A DNA stretch of 64,000 nt, from contig NZ_FMJL01000013.1 of NCBI RefSeq assembly GCF_900095445.1, positions 1 through 64,000 on the forward strand. The letters run 5' to 3'. Under the pieces are notes generated by a model. The model ran no database searches and was not told where the DNA came from. It saw only the letters and a program-made list of their open reading frames with translations. Positions 53,492 through 61,556 of the stretch are shown in pieces; within the stretch, counting starts at the first letter, position 1, and the number at the start of each line of letters is the position of its first letter. The translations under genes and the position numbers were made by a program. The DNA is from Clostridium sp. N3C. GTDB taxonomy: Bacteria > Bacillota > Clostridia > Clostridiales > Clostridiaceae.

Positions 53492-54778
53492 CTAAATATT
53501 TTCTACTCTTATGATGTTTTCTACCTTAATAACTGAAGGTAATTTCTTAATTTTTTTTATAGCTTCATTTATATTCTTTTCAAAAGTTTCATGAGTAATG
53601 AATACTAAAGGCACTTTCTTTTCATCTTTACCCTTCTGAATTACGCTAGCCAAACTTACACCATTTCTGCCAAAAATAGAGGAAATATCCGCCAACGTTC
53701 CTGGATTATCCATAACAGCAAATCTAAGATAGTACTTGCATACAGTATCATCCATACTTTGAACCTTAAGCTGGCAATTTGATTCTTTGCTTACTGGAGC
53801 TACATAATCATCCATACCATTTCTAAGCACAGCAATAATATCCCCAACTACTGCACTACCGGTAGGTAAGTCTCCAGCTCCCTTTCCGTAAAACATTAAG
53901 TCTCCTACAGCATTTCCTTTAATGAAAATTGCATTGAAAGCATCATTTACATTAGCTAATGGATGCTTAGAAGGAATCATGGCTGGATGTACTCTAAGTT
54001 CCAATTCTCCGTTATTTTCCTTAGCTATAGCTAGTAATTTAATAGTATAACCAAATTCCTTGGCATATTGTATATCTACAGCAGTAATTCCAGTTATACC
54101 TTCCCTATATATTGAATTTACATCTACTGCGCTATTAAAGGATAAATCACTTAATATAGCTAGTTTATACATAGCATCATAGCCTTCAACATCTGAAGTA
54201 GGATCTGCTTCAGCGAAACCTAATTTTTGTGCTAATTTAAGCGCCTCATCAAATTCCATTCCTTCTTGAGACATCTTTGTAAGTATAAAATTAGTAGTAC
54301 CATTAATTATTCCTAATATTTGCTCAATTTTATTTGCAGTTAAACTCTCGCTAATTGTATTGATAATAGGAATACCTCCTGCTACACTAGCCTCAAAGTA
54401 TAGCATTACTCCTTCTTTCTTTGCTGCCTCCATTATCTCCTTACCTTGAGTAGCTAATAGAAACTTGTTGGCAGTTACTACATGTTTTTTCCTACTAATA
54501 GCTTTAAGTATATAGTCCTTAGCAGGCTCTACTCCTCCCATAAGCTCCACTACAATTCTAATACTGTCATCCTCTAATATCTCATTAAAGTCTGTTGTGA
54601 TAATCTCCTCAGGAACGTCCACATTTCTAGCTTTATTTTTATTTCTTACAAGAATTTTAGCCACTTCAATTTCATATCCGGATCTTATGGAAACTTGTTC
54701 CCTATTTTCTTCAAGTATCTTCCACACTCCGCTACCTACATTTCCTAGACCTAAAATTGCAATTCTAACTTTCTTCAT
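53492..54778 (-). CDS. hom: Homoserine dehydrogenase
   Basis: NAD(P)H-dependent enzyme of 428 residues making homoserine from aspartate semialdehyde. Rossmann motif IAILGLGNVGSGV (about 6-18), catalytic region GIINGTTNFILTKM and EADPTSDVEGYDA, GAGDLPTGSAVVGDI. A C-terminal ACT domain (about 350-428: LRFAVMDNPGTLADISSIFG) gives likely threonine feedback. First gene of the hom-apgM-thrC operon. RBS GGGAGG. The promoter is not clear; the region upstream carries a hairpin and the aconitase gene ends only 70 nt away. Confidence 0.95.
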   Translation of the reverse strand: MKKVRIAILGLGNVGSGVWKILEENREQVSIRSGYEIEVAKILVRNKNKARNVDVPEEIITTDFNEILEDDSIRIVVELMGGVEPAKDYILKAISRKKHVVTANKFLLATQGKEIMEAAKKEGVMLYFEASVAGGIPIINTISESLTANKIEQILGIINGTTNFILTKMSQEGMEFDEALKLAQKLGFAEADPTSDVEGYDAMYKLAILSDLSFNSAVDVNSIYREGITGITAVDIQYAKEFGYTIKLLAIAKENNGELELRVHPAMIPSKHPLANVNDAFNAIFIKGNAVGDLMFYGKGAGDLPTGSAVVGDIIAVLRNGMDDYVAPVSKESNCQLKVQSMDDTVCKYYLRFAVMDNPGTLADISSIFGRNGVSLASVIQKGKDEKKVPLVFITHETFEKNINEAIKKIKKLPSVIKVENIIRVENI

Positions 54779-54807
54779 AAAAAATAGCCTCCCTTAATTA
54801 CTATACA

Positions 54808-54839
54808 GCAATAAGCAAAGGTAAAACTTGACTTATTGC
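54808..54839. other. Hairpin between the aconitase and hom genes
   Basis: GCAATAAG (54808-54815) and CTTATTGC (54832-54839) flank 16 nt. No T-tract follows on the minus strand. It may be a weak terminator for aconitase or a control structure for hom; readthrough is possible. Confidence 0.45.
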
Positions 54840-54847
54840 ATAATATG

Positions 54848-56770
54848 TTAATGTTGTGATACAACCATATTTAATAGGCCACCTAATTTTAGCATCTTTC
54901 GTTGTCTTTCAGTTACTAATAAAGCCATTTCATATTCTCTGTTTTGAGTAAGATTTTTTACTATAATCTTTTCAGACTCAACTTGCTTATCAGCATTTTC
55001 GATAACAAGCTTATCATTAGCTTGAATGCTATCATAGTCTTCTTCATGAAGAAATACCAATGGTATTATTCCATTATTAATTAAATTATCTCTGTGTATT
55101 CTAGCAAAGGATTTAGCCATAACAGCTTTAACTCCTAAATATAAAGGAGCAAGAGCAGCATGCTCTCTGCTAGATCCCTGCCCATAGTTGGCTCCTCCAA
55201 CTACTATACCTCCACCGTTTTCCTTAGCCTTCTTTGGAAATTCTTTGTCACAAGGAACTAAACAGTAATCAGCTAAATATGGTATATTGGATCTAAATGG
55301 AAGCAACTTAGCATTAGAAGGCATAATATGATCTGTAGTAATGTTATCTCCAACCTTTATAAGGACTTTACCCTCAACCTTTGAAGAAAGCGGTTGACCC
55401 TTAGGGAAAGGTTTAATGTTAGGCCCTCGCTTTACCTCCACTTCACTGCCATTTTCTGCTGGCTCAATTATTAAATTATCGTTTATTATAAATTCCTCTG
55501 GCATAGAAATATCATAATCTTCTCCTAAATCTCTAGGATCTGTTATTACCCCTGTAATGGCAGAAGCTGCTGCTACCTCTGGACTAACTAAGTAAACATC
55601 CGCAGAAAAAGTTCCTGATCTACCTTCAAAATTCCTGTTAAAGGTTCTTAGGGAAACTCCCTTAGATGCAGGTGCTTGCCCCATACCTATACAAGGTCCA
55701 CAGGCGCTTTCAAGAATCCTTGCTCCAGAAGATATAAATACCTCTAAAGCCCCATTTCTAGCCATAGTTGTTAACACCTGCTTTGATCCCGGTGAAATAA
55801 CTAAAGAAACCTCTTCTGCTACAGTATTACCATCTAAAATAGATGCTACTTTCATCATATCCACATAGGAGGAGTTTGTACAACTTCCAATTGCCACTTG
55901 ATTTACTTTGATTCCCTTTAATTCTCTCACAGGCTTTACATTATCAGGACTGTGAGGACAAGCAATTAAAGGTTCTAATTCTGATAAATTGATTTCTATT
56001 TCTCCATCATAAACAGCATCTTCATCAGCCTTCAGTTCCACAAAATCCTTCTCTCTTCCTTGAGCCTTAAGATATTCTAAGGTTCTTTCATCGCTAGGGA
56101 AGATTGAAGTAGTGGCCCCTAGTTCTGCTCCCATATTTGTTATAGTAGCTCTCTGTGGAACCGTTAAGGTTTTAACACCTTCACCACTATATTCAAAAAT
56201 CTTTCCCACTCCACCTTTAACGGTAAGTCTTCTTAGTAGTTCTAATATAATATCCTTAGCTGAAACCCAAGGTCTTAAAGCTCCTGTCAGCTTTACCCTT
56301 ATTATTTCAGGCATATTTAAATAATATTCTCCACCGCCCATAGCTACTGCTACATCTAATCCTCCAGCACCAATAGCTAACATTCCAATTCCACCACCAG
56401 TTGGAGTATGGCTATCGGAACCTAATAAAGTTTCCCCTGGAACACCAAATCTCTCTAAGTGAACTTGATGGCATATTCCATTACCAGGTTTAGAAAAATA
56501 TATGCCATGCTTTTTGGCAACGGTTTGAATATATAAATGATCATCTGCGTTTTCTGGACCTGCTTGTAACATATTGTGATCAATATAAGCTACAGATCTT
56601 TTTGTTCTAACTCTATCTATACCCATAGCTTCAAACTGAAGGTATGCCATAGTACCTGTTGAATCCTGAGTTAGGGTCTGATCGATTCGGATTGCGATCT
56701 CCTCACCCTTGACCATTTTTCCTTTTACAAGATGCGACTTTAATATTTTTTGTACAACATTATTCCCCAT
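54848..56770 (-). CDS. Aconitate hydratase (short, about 640-residue type)
   Basis: 4Fe-4S enzyme of 640 residues interconverting citrate and isocitrate. Cluster ligands lie in AIGSCTNSSYVDM and ACGPCIGMGQ. Substrate loops GSDSHTPTGGG and GGANYGQGSSREHAALAP (the small domain) are intact, and all four domains are in one chain. The size fits the putative aconitase group common in Firmicutes anaerobes rather than the 890-residue AcnA. A homoaconitase role cannot be excluded. GTGGAGG before ATG 56770 (MGNNVVQ) is preferred over ATG 56776. Could supply 2-oxoglutarate for glutamate and arginine synthesis. Confidence 0.9.
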   Translation of the reverse strand: MGNNVVQKILKSHLVKGKMVKGEEIAIRIDQTLTQDSTGTMAYLQFEAMGIDRVRTKRSVAYIDHNMLQAGPENADDHLYIQTVAKKHGIYFSKPGNGICHQVHLERFGVPGETLLGSDSHTPTGGGIGMLAIGAGGLDVAVAMGGGEYYLNMPEIIRVKLTGALRPWVSAKDIILELLRRLTVKGGVGKIFEYSGEGVKTLTVPQRATITNMGAELGATTSIFPSDERTLEYLKAQGREKDFVELKADEDAVYDGEIEINLSELEPLIACPHSPDNVKPVRELKGIKVNQVAIGSCTNSSYVDMMKVASILDGNTVAEEVSLVISPGSKQVLTTMARNGALEVFISSGARILESACGPCIGMGQAPASKGVSLRTFNRNFEGRSGTFSADVYLVSPEVAAASAITGVITDPRDLGEDYDISMPEEFIINDNLIIEPAENGSEVEVKRGPNIKPFPKGQPLSSKVEGKVLIKVGDNITTDHIMPSNAKLLPFRSNIPYLADYCLVPCDKEFPKKAKENGGGIVVGGANYGQGSSREHAALAPLYLGVKAVMAKSFARIHRDNLINNGIIPLVFLHEEDYDSIQANDKLVIENADKQVESEKIIVKNLTQNREYEMALLVTERQRKMLKLGGLLNMVVSQH

Positions 56771-56792
56771 TGCCATACCTCCACTTTTCTTA

Positions 56793-56906
56793 CATATCTA
56801 TCCTATAGATATGAATATTTATGCATTGCTATTTCCCCTCTATATCGCATAAAAGCCTACTATTAGATATATCGAAAATTTTATCATACTTTTAATATTA
56901 TATCAA
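56793..56906 (-). promoter_or_regulatory. Aconitase promoter and leader dyad
   Basis: Minus strand: TTGATA (56901-56906), 17-nt spacer, TAAAAT (56878-56883). In the leader, just before the RBS, is the inverted repeat CATATCTAT-N3-ATAGATATG (56793-56813), a possible operator or small hairpin. No CcpC-type ATAA-N7-TTAT element was recognised. Confidence 0.55.
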
Positions 56907-56967
56907 TTATTTTTGATACTGTAGCAATATTGAGAGCATTTCCCTGAAATTATATCAATAAATTTCG

Positions 56968-57000
56968 AAAAAAACACTGAAAGTGTAAATACTTTCAGTG
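56968..57000 (-). terminator. Terminator of argC
   Basis: Perfect stem CACTGAAAGT/ACTTTCAGTG (56975-57000) followed by TTTTTTT on the minus strand. Confidence 0.92.
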
Positions 57001-57027
57001 CTAAGGGGAAAATTATCTAAACCGCTG

Positions 57028-58065
57028 TTATGGCATCATAGCAGCGAGATTTAGCCCAAGGGTTTCATCTAGTCCAAACATCAAATTCATACACTGCACC
57101 GCCTGCCCTGCGGCTCCTTTTATTAAATTATCAATAACGGATACAGTTATTATATTTCCAGTTCTTTCGTCGAATCTTGAGTATACATGACAGAAATTGC
57201 TACCTCTAACGTGTCTTGTTTCTGGAGCCTTATCTACTATTTTAACAAAATAATTATTGCCGTAAAACTGCTTATACAGCTCCAATAAATTCTTCTGGTC
57301 GATGTTTACTTTACTTTTACTATAGCATGTGGCTATAATACCTCTATTCATTGGTATTAAATGAGGGGTAAAGGTAATATTTAGACTTTCATCGGCAATA
57401 TTACTAAGTTCCTGTTCAATTTCCGGTGTATGTCTATGGGTTCCAATACCATAGGCTTTCACAGATTCATTTACCTCACAAAACAAGTTGGCAACATTGG
57501 CATTTCTGCCAGCACCTGAAACACCTGATTTTGCATCTATTATTATAGAATTTGTATCAATTATTTTATTAGTCAACAGTGGGGCTATAGCTAAGATAGA
57601 TGCGGTAGGATAGCAACCAGGATTAGCAATAAGTGAAGCTTTAGCAATCCGCTCTCTGTTTAATTCTACCAATCCATACACACTTTCTTCTAGTGCTGAA
57701 GTTAATTCATGTTTAACACCATACCATTTCTCATATTCATCCTTACTTTTTATCCTATAATCTGCACCTAAATCTATTACTTTAACTCCTTGCTTTAGAG
57801 CTTTTTCCACCAGATTGAAACTCTTTCCATGTGGTAATGAAATAAACAACACATCTATATTTGAAAGCATCTTTTCTGCTTCATCCATATCCACCGTAGT
57901 ATGGTCTATAATATCAAAAAAACTACCATATATATCACTATACTTTACACCTGCATTGCTGTGGGCGTTAAGAAATGCTATATCCACTTTCGGATGATTA
58001 TGTAAAATCCATGTTAACATTTCTCCTGCATATCCTGTAGAACCTATAATTCCTGCTCTGATCAA
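57028..58065 (-). CDS. argC: N-acetyl-gamma-glutamyl-phosphate reductase
   Basis: Third enzyme of arginine synthesis, 345 residues, reducing N-acetylglutamyl phosphate with NADPH. Rossmann motif GIIGSTGYAGEML near the start, active-site Cys in NPGCYPTAS (about 148), and the catalytic His region HRHTPEIEQEL. Start TTG at 58065 (MIRAGIIG) follows AAGAGGTGATTAC; an in-frame GTG at 58074 overlaps this RBS. The gene runs opposite to argB and argD, so the arginine genes are split across a divergent promoter region. Confidence 0.95.
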   Translation of the reverse strand: MIRAGIIGSTGYAGEMLTWILHNHPKVDIAFLNAHSNAGVKYSDIYGSFFDIIDHTTVDMDEAEKMLSNIDVLFISLPHGKSFNLVEKALKQGVKVIDLGADYRIKSKDEYEKWYGVKHELTSALEESVYGLVELNRERIAKASLIANPGCYPTASILAIAPLLTNKIIDTNSIIIDAKSGVSGAGRNANVANLFCEVNESVKAYGIGTHRHTPEIEQELSNIADESLNITFTPHLIPMNRGIIATCYSKSKVNIDQKNLLELYKQFYGNNYFVKIVDKAPETRHVRGSNFCHVYSRFDERTGNIITVSVIDNLIKGAAGQAVQCMNLMFGLDETLGLNLAAMMP

Positions 58066-58216
58066 AGTAATCACCTCTTGTCCATATTATGCCAAATATT
58101 TATCTATTATATTATTACAAAGAATTGCATTTTTTTAAGCATTGTACATTTGTAAATTTATTGTATACGAAACGAAATAATTATGCAATACTTTTCATAA
58201 AAATTCATTTACTTTA

Positions 58217-58244
58217 TTGAATTAATATATGAAAGTGTTATAAT
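58217..58244 (+). promoter_or_regulatory. Promoter of argB-argD
   Basis: TTGAAT (58217-58222), 16-nt spacer, TATAAT (58239-58244). No clear ArgR box was recognised in the 220-nt divergent region, although it has AT-rich half sites. Confidence 0.65.
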
Positions 58245-58288
58245 AATACCAATATTGCTGTTCTCATTTTGAGCAAAGGAGGTTTATT

Positions 58289-59149
58289 ATGTCCGTTGAT
58301 CTTAATACATTAGCTATAGAATTACTTCCCCATATAAAAGAGTATAAAAATAAAATATTTGTTGTTAAATATGGTGGAAGCATAATGGAAAACAAAGAAG
58401 CTCAAAAGGCTTTTTTAGCTGATGCATCTTTATTAAAAGCCTTTGGAATTAATTTAGTTATTGTTCATGGTGGTGGACCAGCTATAAACAAATGGCTTAA
58501 AAGGGCTAATATAGAAAGCCAATTTATCAATGGCCTTAGAGTAACTGATGAAGATACTATAGAAATTGTGGAAATGGTACTGTCCGGCAGTGTTAATAAA
58601 AAGCTTACCGCTGAGCTTAATAGCCTTGGAGTAAATGCCATAGGTATAAGTGGAAGAGATTGCCAACTAATTACCGCTAAGAAGAAATATTCATATAATA
58701 ATGATGAGCGTATAGATATTGGTTTTGTAGGAGAAGTTACATCTATAAATAAGAACTTCCTTTTACAATTACTAAACAATGATTTTATTCCTGTTATTTC
58801 ACCGGTAGGCTGTGATTCTCTAGGAAACACCTATAATATTAATGCTGATTATGCTGCCGCTGCAGTAGCTTGTGCTTTAGAAGCAGAAAAACTCATAATA
58901 ATGACAGATATAGAAGGCGTTTATAAAGATATTAATGATAAAAATTCTCTTATTAAGAAATTAACCAGTCAGGATATAAATAAATACATAGAAGAAGGCA
59001 TAATAACCGGTGGAATGATTCCTAAAATGCATTGCTGCCAATATGCCCTTGAAAAAGGAGCAAAAGCTGTACATCTTATTGATGGTAGAAAGGAACATAG
59101 CCTTTTATTAGACACTTTTGACCAATCCGGAACCCAAATAGTTAAATAA
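58289..59149 (+). CDS. argB: Acetylglutamate kinase
   Basis: Amino-acid kinase of 286 residues phosphorylating N-acetylglutamate. KYGGSIMENKEAQ near 27-39 (phosphate binding), VIVHGGGPAINKWLK (substrate glycine loop), NINADYAAAAVACAL, IMTDIEGVYKD and GGMIPKMHCC. RBS AAAGGAGG. argD follows after 12 nt, so the two are co-transcribed. No N-terminal helix of the arginine-inhibited type stands out; feedback is undecided. Confidence 0.96.
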   Translation: MSVDLNTLAIELLPHIKEYKNKIFVVKYGGSIMENKEAQKAFLADASLLKAFGINLVIVHGGGPAINKWLKRANIESQFINGLRVTDEDTIEIVEMVLSGSVNKKLTAELNSLGVNAIGISGRDCQLITAKKKYSYNNDERIDIGFVGEVTSINKNFLLQLLNNDFIPVISPVGCDSLGNTYNINADYAAAAVACALEAEKLIIMTDIEGVYKDINDKNSLIKKLTSQDINKYIEEGIITGGMIPKMHCCQYALEKGAKAVHLIDGRKEHSLLLDTFDQSGTQIVK

Positions 59150-59161
59150 GGAGGTTTTTCT

Positions 59162-60325
59162 ATGGAAGCTAATCATGTAATGGCCACATACAAAAGATAT
59201 GATATAACTTTAGTTGAAGGAAAAGGTTCCAAAGTTTACGATATTAATGGAAAAGAGTACATTGATTTTATACAGGGAGTTGCTGTAAATTGCTTAGGCC
59301 ATAGTAATGATAAAATTAACGATACTATCACTAAGCAAAGCCGTAAATTAACCCATATATCAAATTACTTTTGGAACGAGTATAATACTCAACTAGCAGA
59401 TTTGCTATGTAATAATAGTTGCTTAGACAAGGTATTTTTCTGTAATAGCGGTGCAGAAGCAGTAGAAGGCTCCCTAAAAGTAGCAAGAAAGTATGGAAAA
59501 ATTAAAGGTGGAGAAAATAAAAATATTGTTTTATATATGAATAAATCCTTCCATGGTAGAACCTTAGGCTCCCTTTCCGTTACAGGACAAATTAAATATC
59601 AGAAGGATTATTTGCCTTTACTTCCTGCTGTAAAGGAAGTAGCCTTTAACGACATACAATCTCTTAAGGATAATTTTAATGAAAATGTTTGTGCTGTTAT
59701 TATAGAGCCTATTCAAGGTGAAGGTGGCGTAAATGTAGCAAATAAGGAATTCTTACAGGCCGCTAGAGATTTATGCGACAAATATGATGCCCTTTTAATA
59801 TTTGATGAAATCCAATGTGGAATTGGAAGATTAGGAACCCTCTTTGCCTATGAAAGTTTTGGCGTAGAGCCCGATGTAGTAGCAATTGCAAAGGCTCTAG
59901 GAGGAGGTTTCCCTATTGGTGCCTTTCTTACTAATGAAAGAGCTTCTGTACTAAGCTATGGAGATCACGGCAGTACCTATGGCGGAAATCCTTTAGCTTG
60001 TGCTGTAGCTACTACTGTCATAAAAGAGCTTACAGAAGGTGGAGTTATTGCTTCAGTAAAGGAGCAAAGTCAATACCTTGTTAATAGACTTAAAGAATTG
60101 AAGGATAAATATAACTATATAACAGAAATAAGAGGTATGGGCCTTCTTTTAGGCATAAAAATTAAAGAAAATCCTTCTGTCTTTATTAATAAATGTATAG
60201 ATAAGGGCTTACTTTTAATTACTGCCGGTTCTGATGTTATAAGATTGCTACCTCCTTTAAATGTAAGTAAACAGGATATTGATAGTGCAATTGAAATAAT
60301 GGAAGCTGTTATTAAAGAAAGTTGA
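59162..60325 (+). CDS. argD: Acetylornithine aminotransferase
   Basis: Class III PLP aminotransferase of 387 residues making N-acetylornithine. NSGAEAVEGSLKVARKYG, EPIQGEGGV, LLIFDEIQCGIGRLG (PLP ring Asp) and AIAKALGGGFPIGAF with the Schiff-base Lys (about 245). The C-terminal DVIRLLPPLNVSKQDID is also typical. RBS AAGGAGG. The following M20 amidohydrolase gene starts nine bases after its stop. Confidence 0.95.
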   Translation: MEANHVMATYKRYDITLVEGKGSKVYDINGKEYIDFIQGVAVNCLGHSNDKINDTITKQSRKLTHISNYFWNEYNTQLADLLCNNSCLDKVFFCNSGAEAVEGSLKVARKYGKIKGGENKNIVLYMNKSFHGRTLGSLSVTGQIKYQKDYLPLLPAVKEVAFNDIQSLKDNFNENVCAVIIEPIQGEGGVNVANKEFLQAARDLCDKYDALLIFDEIQCGIGRLGTLFAYESFGVEPDVVAIAKALGGGFPIGAFLTNERASVLSYGDHGSTYGGNPLACAVATTVIKELTEGGVIASVKEQSQYLVNRLKELKDKYNYITEIRGMGLLLGIKIKENPSVFINKCIDKGLLLITAGSDVIRLLPPLNVSKQDIDSAIEIMEAVIKES

Positions 60326-60334
60326 GTGAGGCTA

Positions 60335-61441
60335 ATGAATTTAAAAGAACTTATAATAAACAGACTAGAAGAATTTAAGGATATAAGACGTACTCTACAC
60401 GAAAATGCTGAACTTTCTAATCAGGAGTATAAAACCAGCAAAATCATACAAAATTATTTATCATCTATAGGACTAACCTATCAAACTATAGCAAATACCG
60501 GTGTAGTATCTGTGCTTAACCAAGGTACAGAATGCATTGGAATAAGAGCGGATATAGACGCCCTTCCTATTAATGGAGTCTTTCATGGGTGTGGTCACGA
60601 TTATCATATGGCAATTCTATTAGGCGTAGCAGCTATACTAAAGGAGTTGAATATAGATAAATGTATTAAGTTTATATTTCAGCCTGCTGAGGAAGATGGT
60701 GGTGGCGCACTGCCTATGATAAAGGAAGGAGTTTTAGAAAATCCCAAGGTAACTAGAATGATTGGTTACCATGTTTGGCCAGGATTAGAATTAGGATCTA
60801 TAGAAGCTACATCTGGGCCATCCATGGGGTCCGTAGATGATTTTAAAATCCTTTTTAAAGGCAAGGGCGGTCATGGAGCTATGCCTGATCTATGTATTAA
60901 TCCTTTAAAACCAGCGGTAGAATTCACATATACTATGCAGAATTATAAAACTTCCCTTGCATCTACTCCTTATGTTCTAAATTTAACTTCTATAAATTGC
61001 GGCAATGCTCCTAATGTAGTTGCTGATGAAGCTTTAGTGATGGGAACCCTTAGAACCTTTGATGACAACTTGAGAAAACATCTAAAAGAAGAAATAAGTA
61101 AAACTGCATCAGACTTTGCCCAGAAATATGGTTGTACTCACTCTGTAAAATTTCTAGATGAGTATCCTCCATTAATCAATGATGATAGAGTAAGCAAAGA
61201 ATTTATAAATATAACTTCAGAGCTCTTAGGAAAAGAAAAAGTAAAACCCTTAATCCCAACCTATGCCGGAGAAGATTTCTCTTACTTTGCCAAAGCAGTA
61301 CCCTCTGTACATTTTAGGCTAGGTATAAAAGGTGATGGCCTTGGTGAGCTTCCACTTCATTCCAGCAATTTCACTGCCCATGAAGACGCTATCTTTTATG
61401 GAATTTATATTATTTGTAACTACATTTTATCTCTTAAATGA
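60335..61441 (+). CDS. M20-family amidohydrolase, candidate N-acetylornithine deacetylase
   Basis: Zinc/manganese amidohydrolase of 368 residues (M20D/COG1473 type). Metal-binding residues: FHGCGHDYHMA, FQPAEEDGGGA, GYHVWPG and the C-terminal LHSSNFTAHEDA. A dimerisation domain lies between (about 175-290). Alone the family would be called N-acyl amino-acid or diaminopimelate deacetylase. Placed 10 nt after argD in an arginine operon that shows no argJ or classic argE, it probably removes the acetyl group from acetylornithine. GTGAGG before ATG 60335 decides the start. Confidence 0.82.
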   Translation: MNLKELIINRLEEFKDIRRTLHENAELSNQEYKTSKIIQNYLSSIGLTYQTIANTGVVSVLNQGTECIGIRADIDALPINGVFHGCGHDYHMAILLGVAAILKELNIDKCIKFIFQPAEEDGGGALPMIKEGVLENPKVTRMIGYHVWPGLELGSIEATSGPSMGSVDDFKILFKGKGGHGAMPDLCINPLKPAVEFTYTMQNYKTSLASTPYVLNLTSINCGNAPNVVADEALVMGTLRTFDDNLRKHLKEEISKTASDFAQKYGCTHSVKFLDEYPPLINDDRVSKEFINITSELLGKEKVKPLIPTYAGEDFSYFAKAVPSVHFRLGIKGDGLGELPLHSSNFTAHEDAIFYGIYIICNYILSLK

Positions 61442-61467
61442 AAGATAATTTATCTAATTTATATATC

Positions 61468-61503
61468 AAAGAAATTCAGATCACTCTGAATTTCTTTCTT
61501 TTT
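61468..61503 (+). terminator. Terminator of the argB-argD-amidohydrolase operon
   Basis: Perfect stem AAAGAAATTCAGA (61468-61480) and TCTGAATTTCTTT (61485-61497), followed by CTTTTTAT. Confidence 0.88.
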
Positions 61504-61507
61504 ATGC

Positions 61508-61536
61508 TATAATATCAGTTGATATACTCAGTATAT
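61508..61536 (+). promoter_or_regulatory. Promoter -10 and 15-bp palindrome upstream of the BMP-like gene
   Basis: TATAAT at 61508-61513 with only a weak -35, then the palindrome ATATACT-C-AGTATAT at 61522-61536, over the expected transcription start. The position suggests a repressor site. Confidence 0.45.
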
Positions 61537-61556
61537 TTGTTTAAGGTGGTGAAACT

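Noticed and set aside
58066-58288. ArgR box between argC and argB
   Set aside because: Several AT-rich half sites occur but none forms a convincing paired ARG box by eye.
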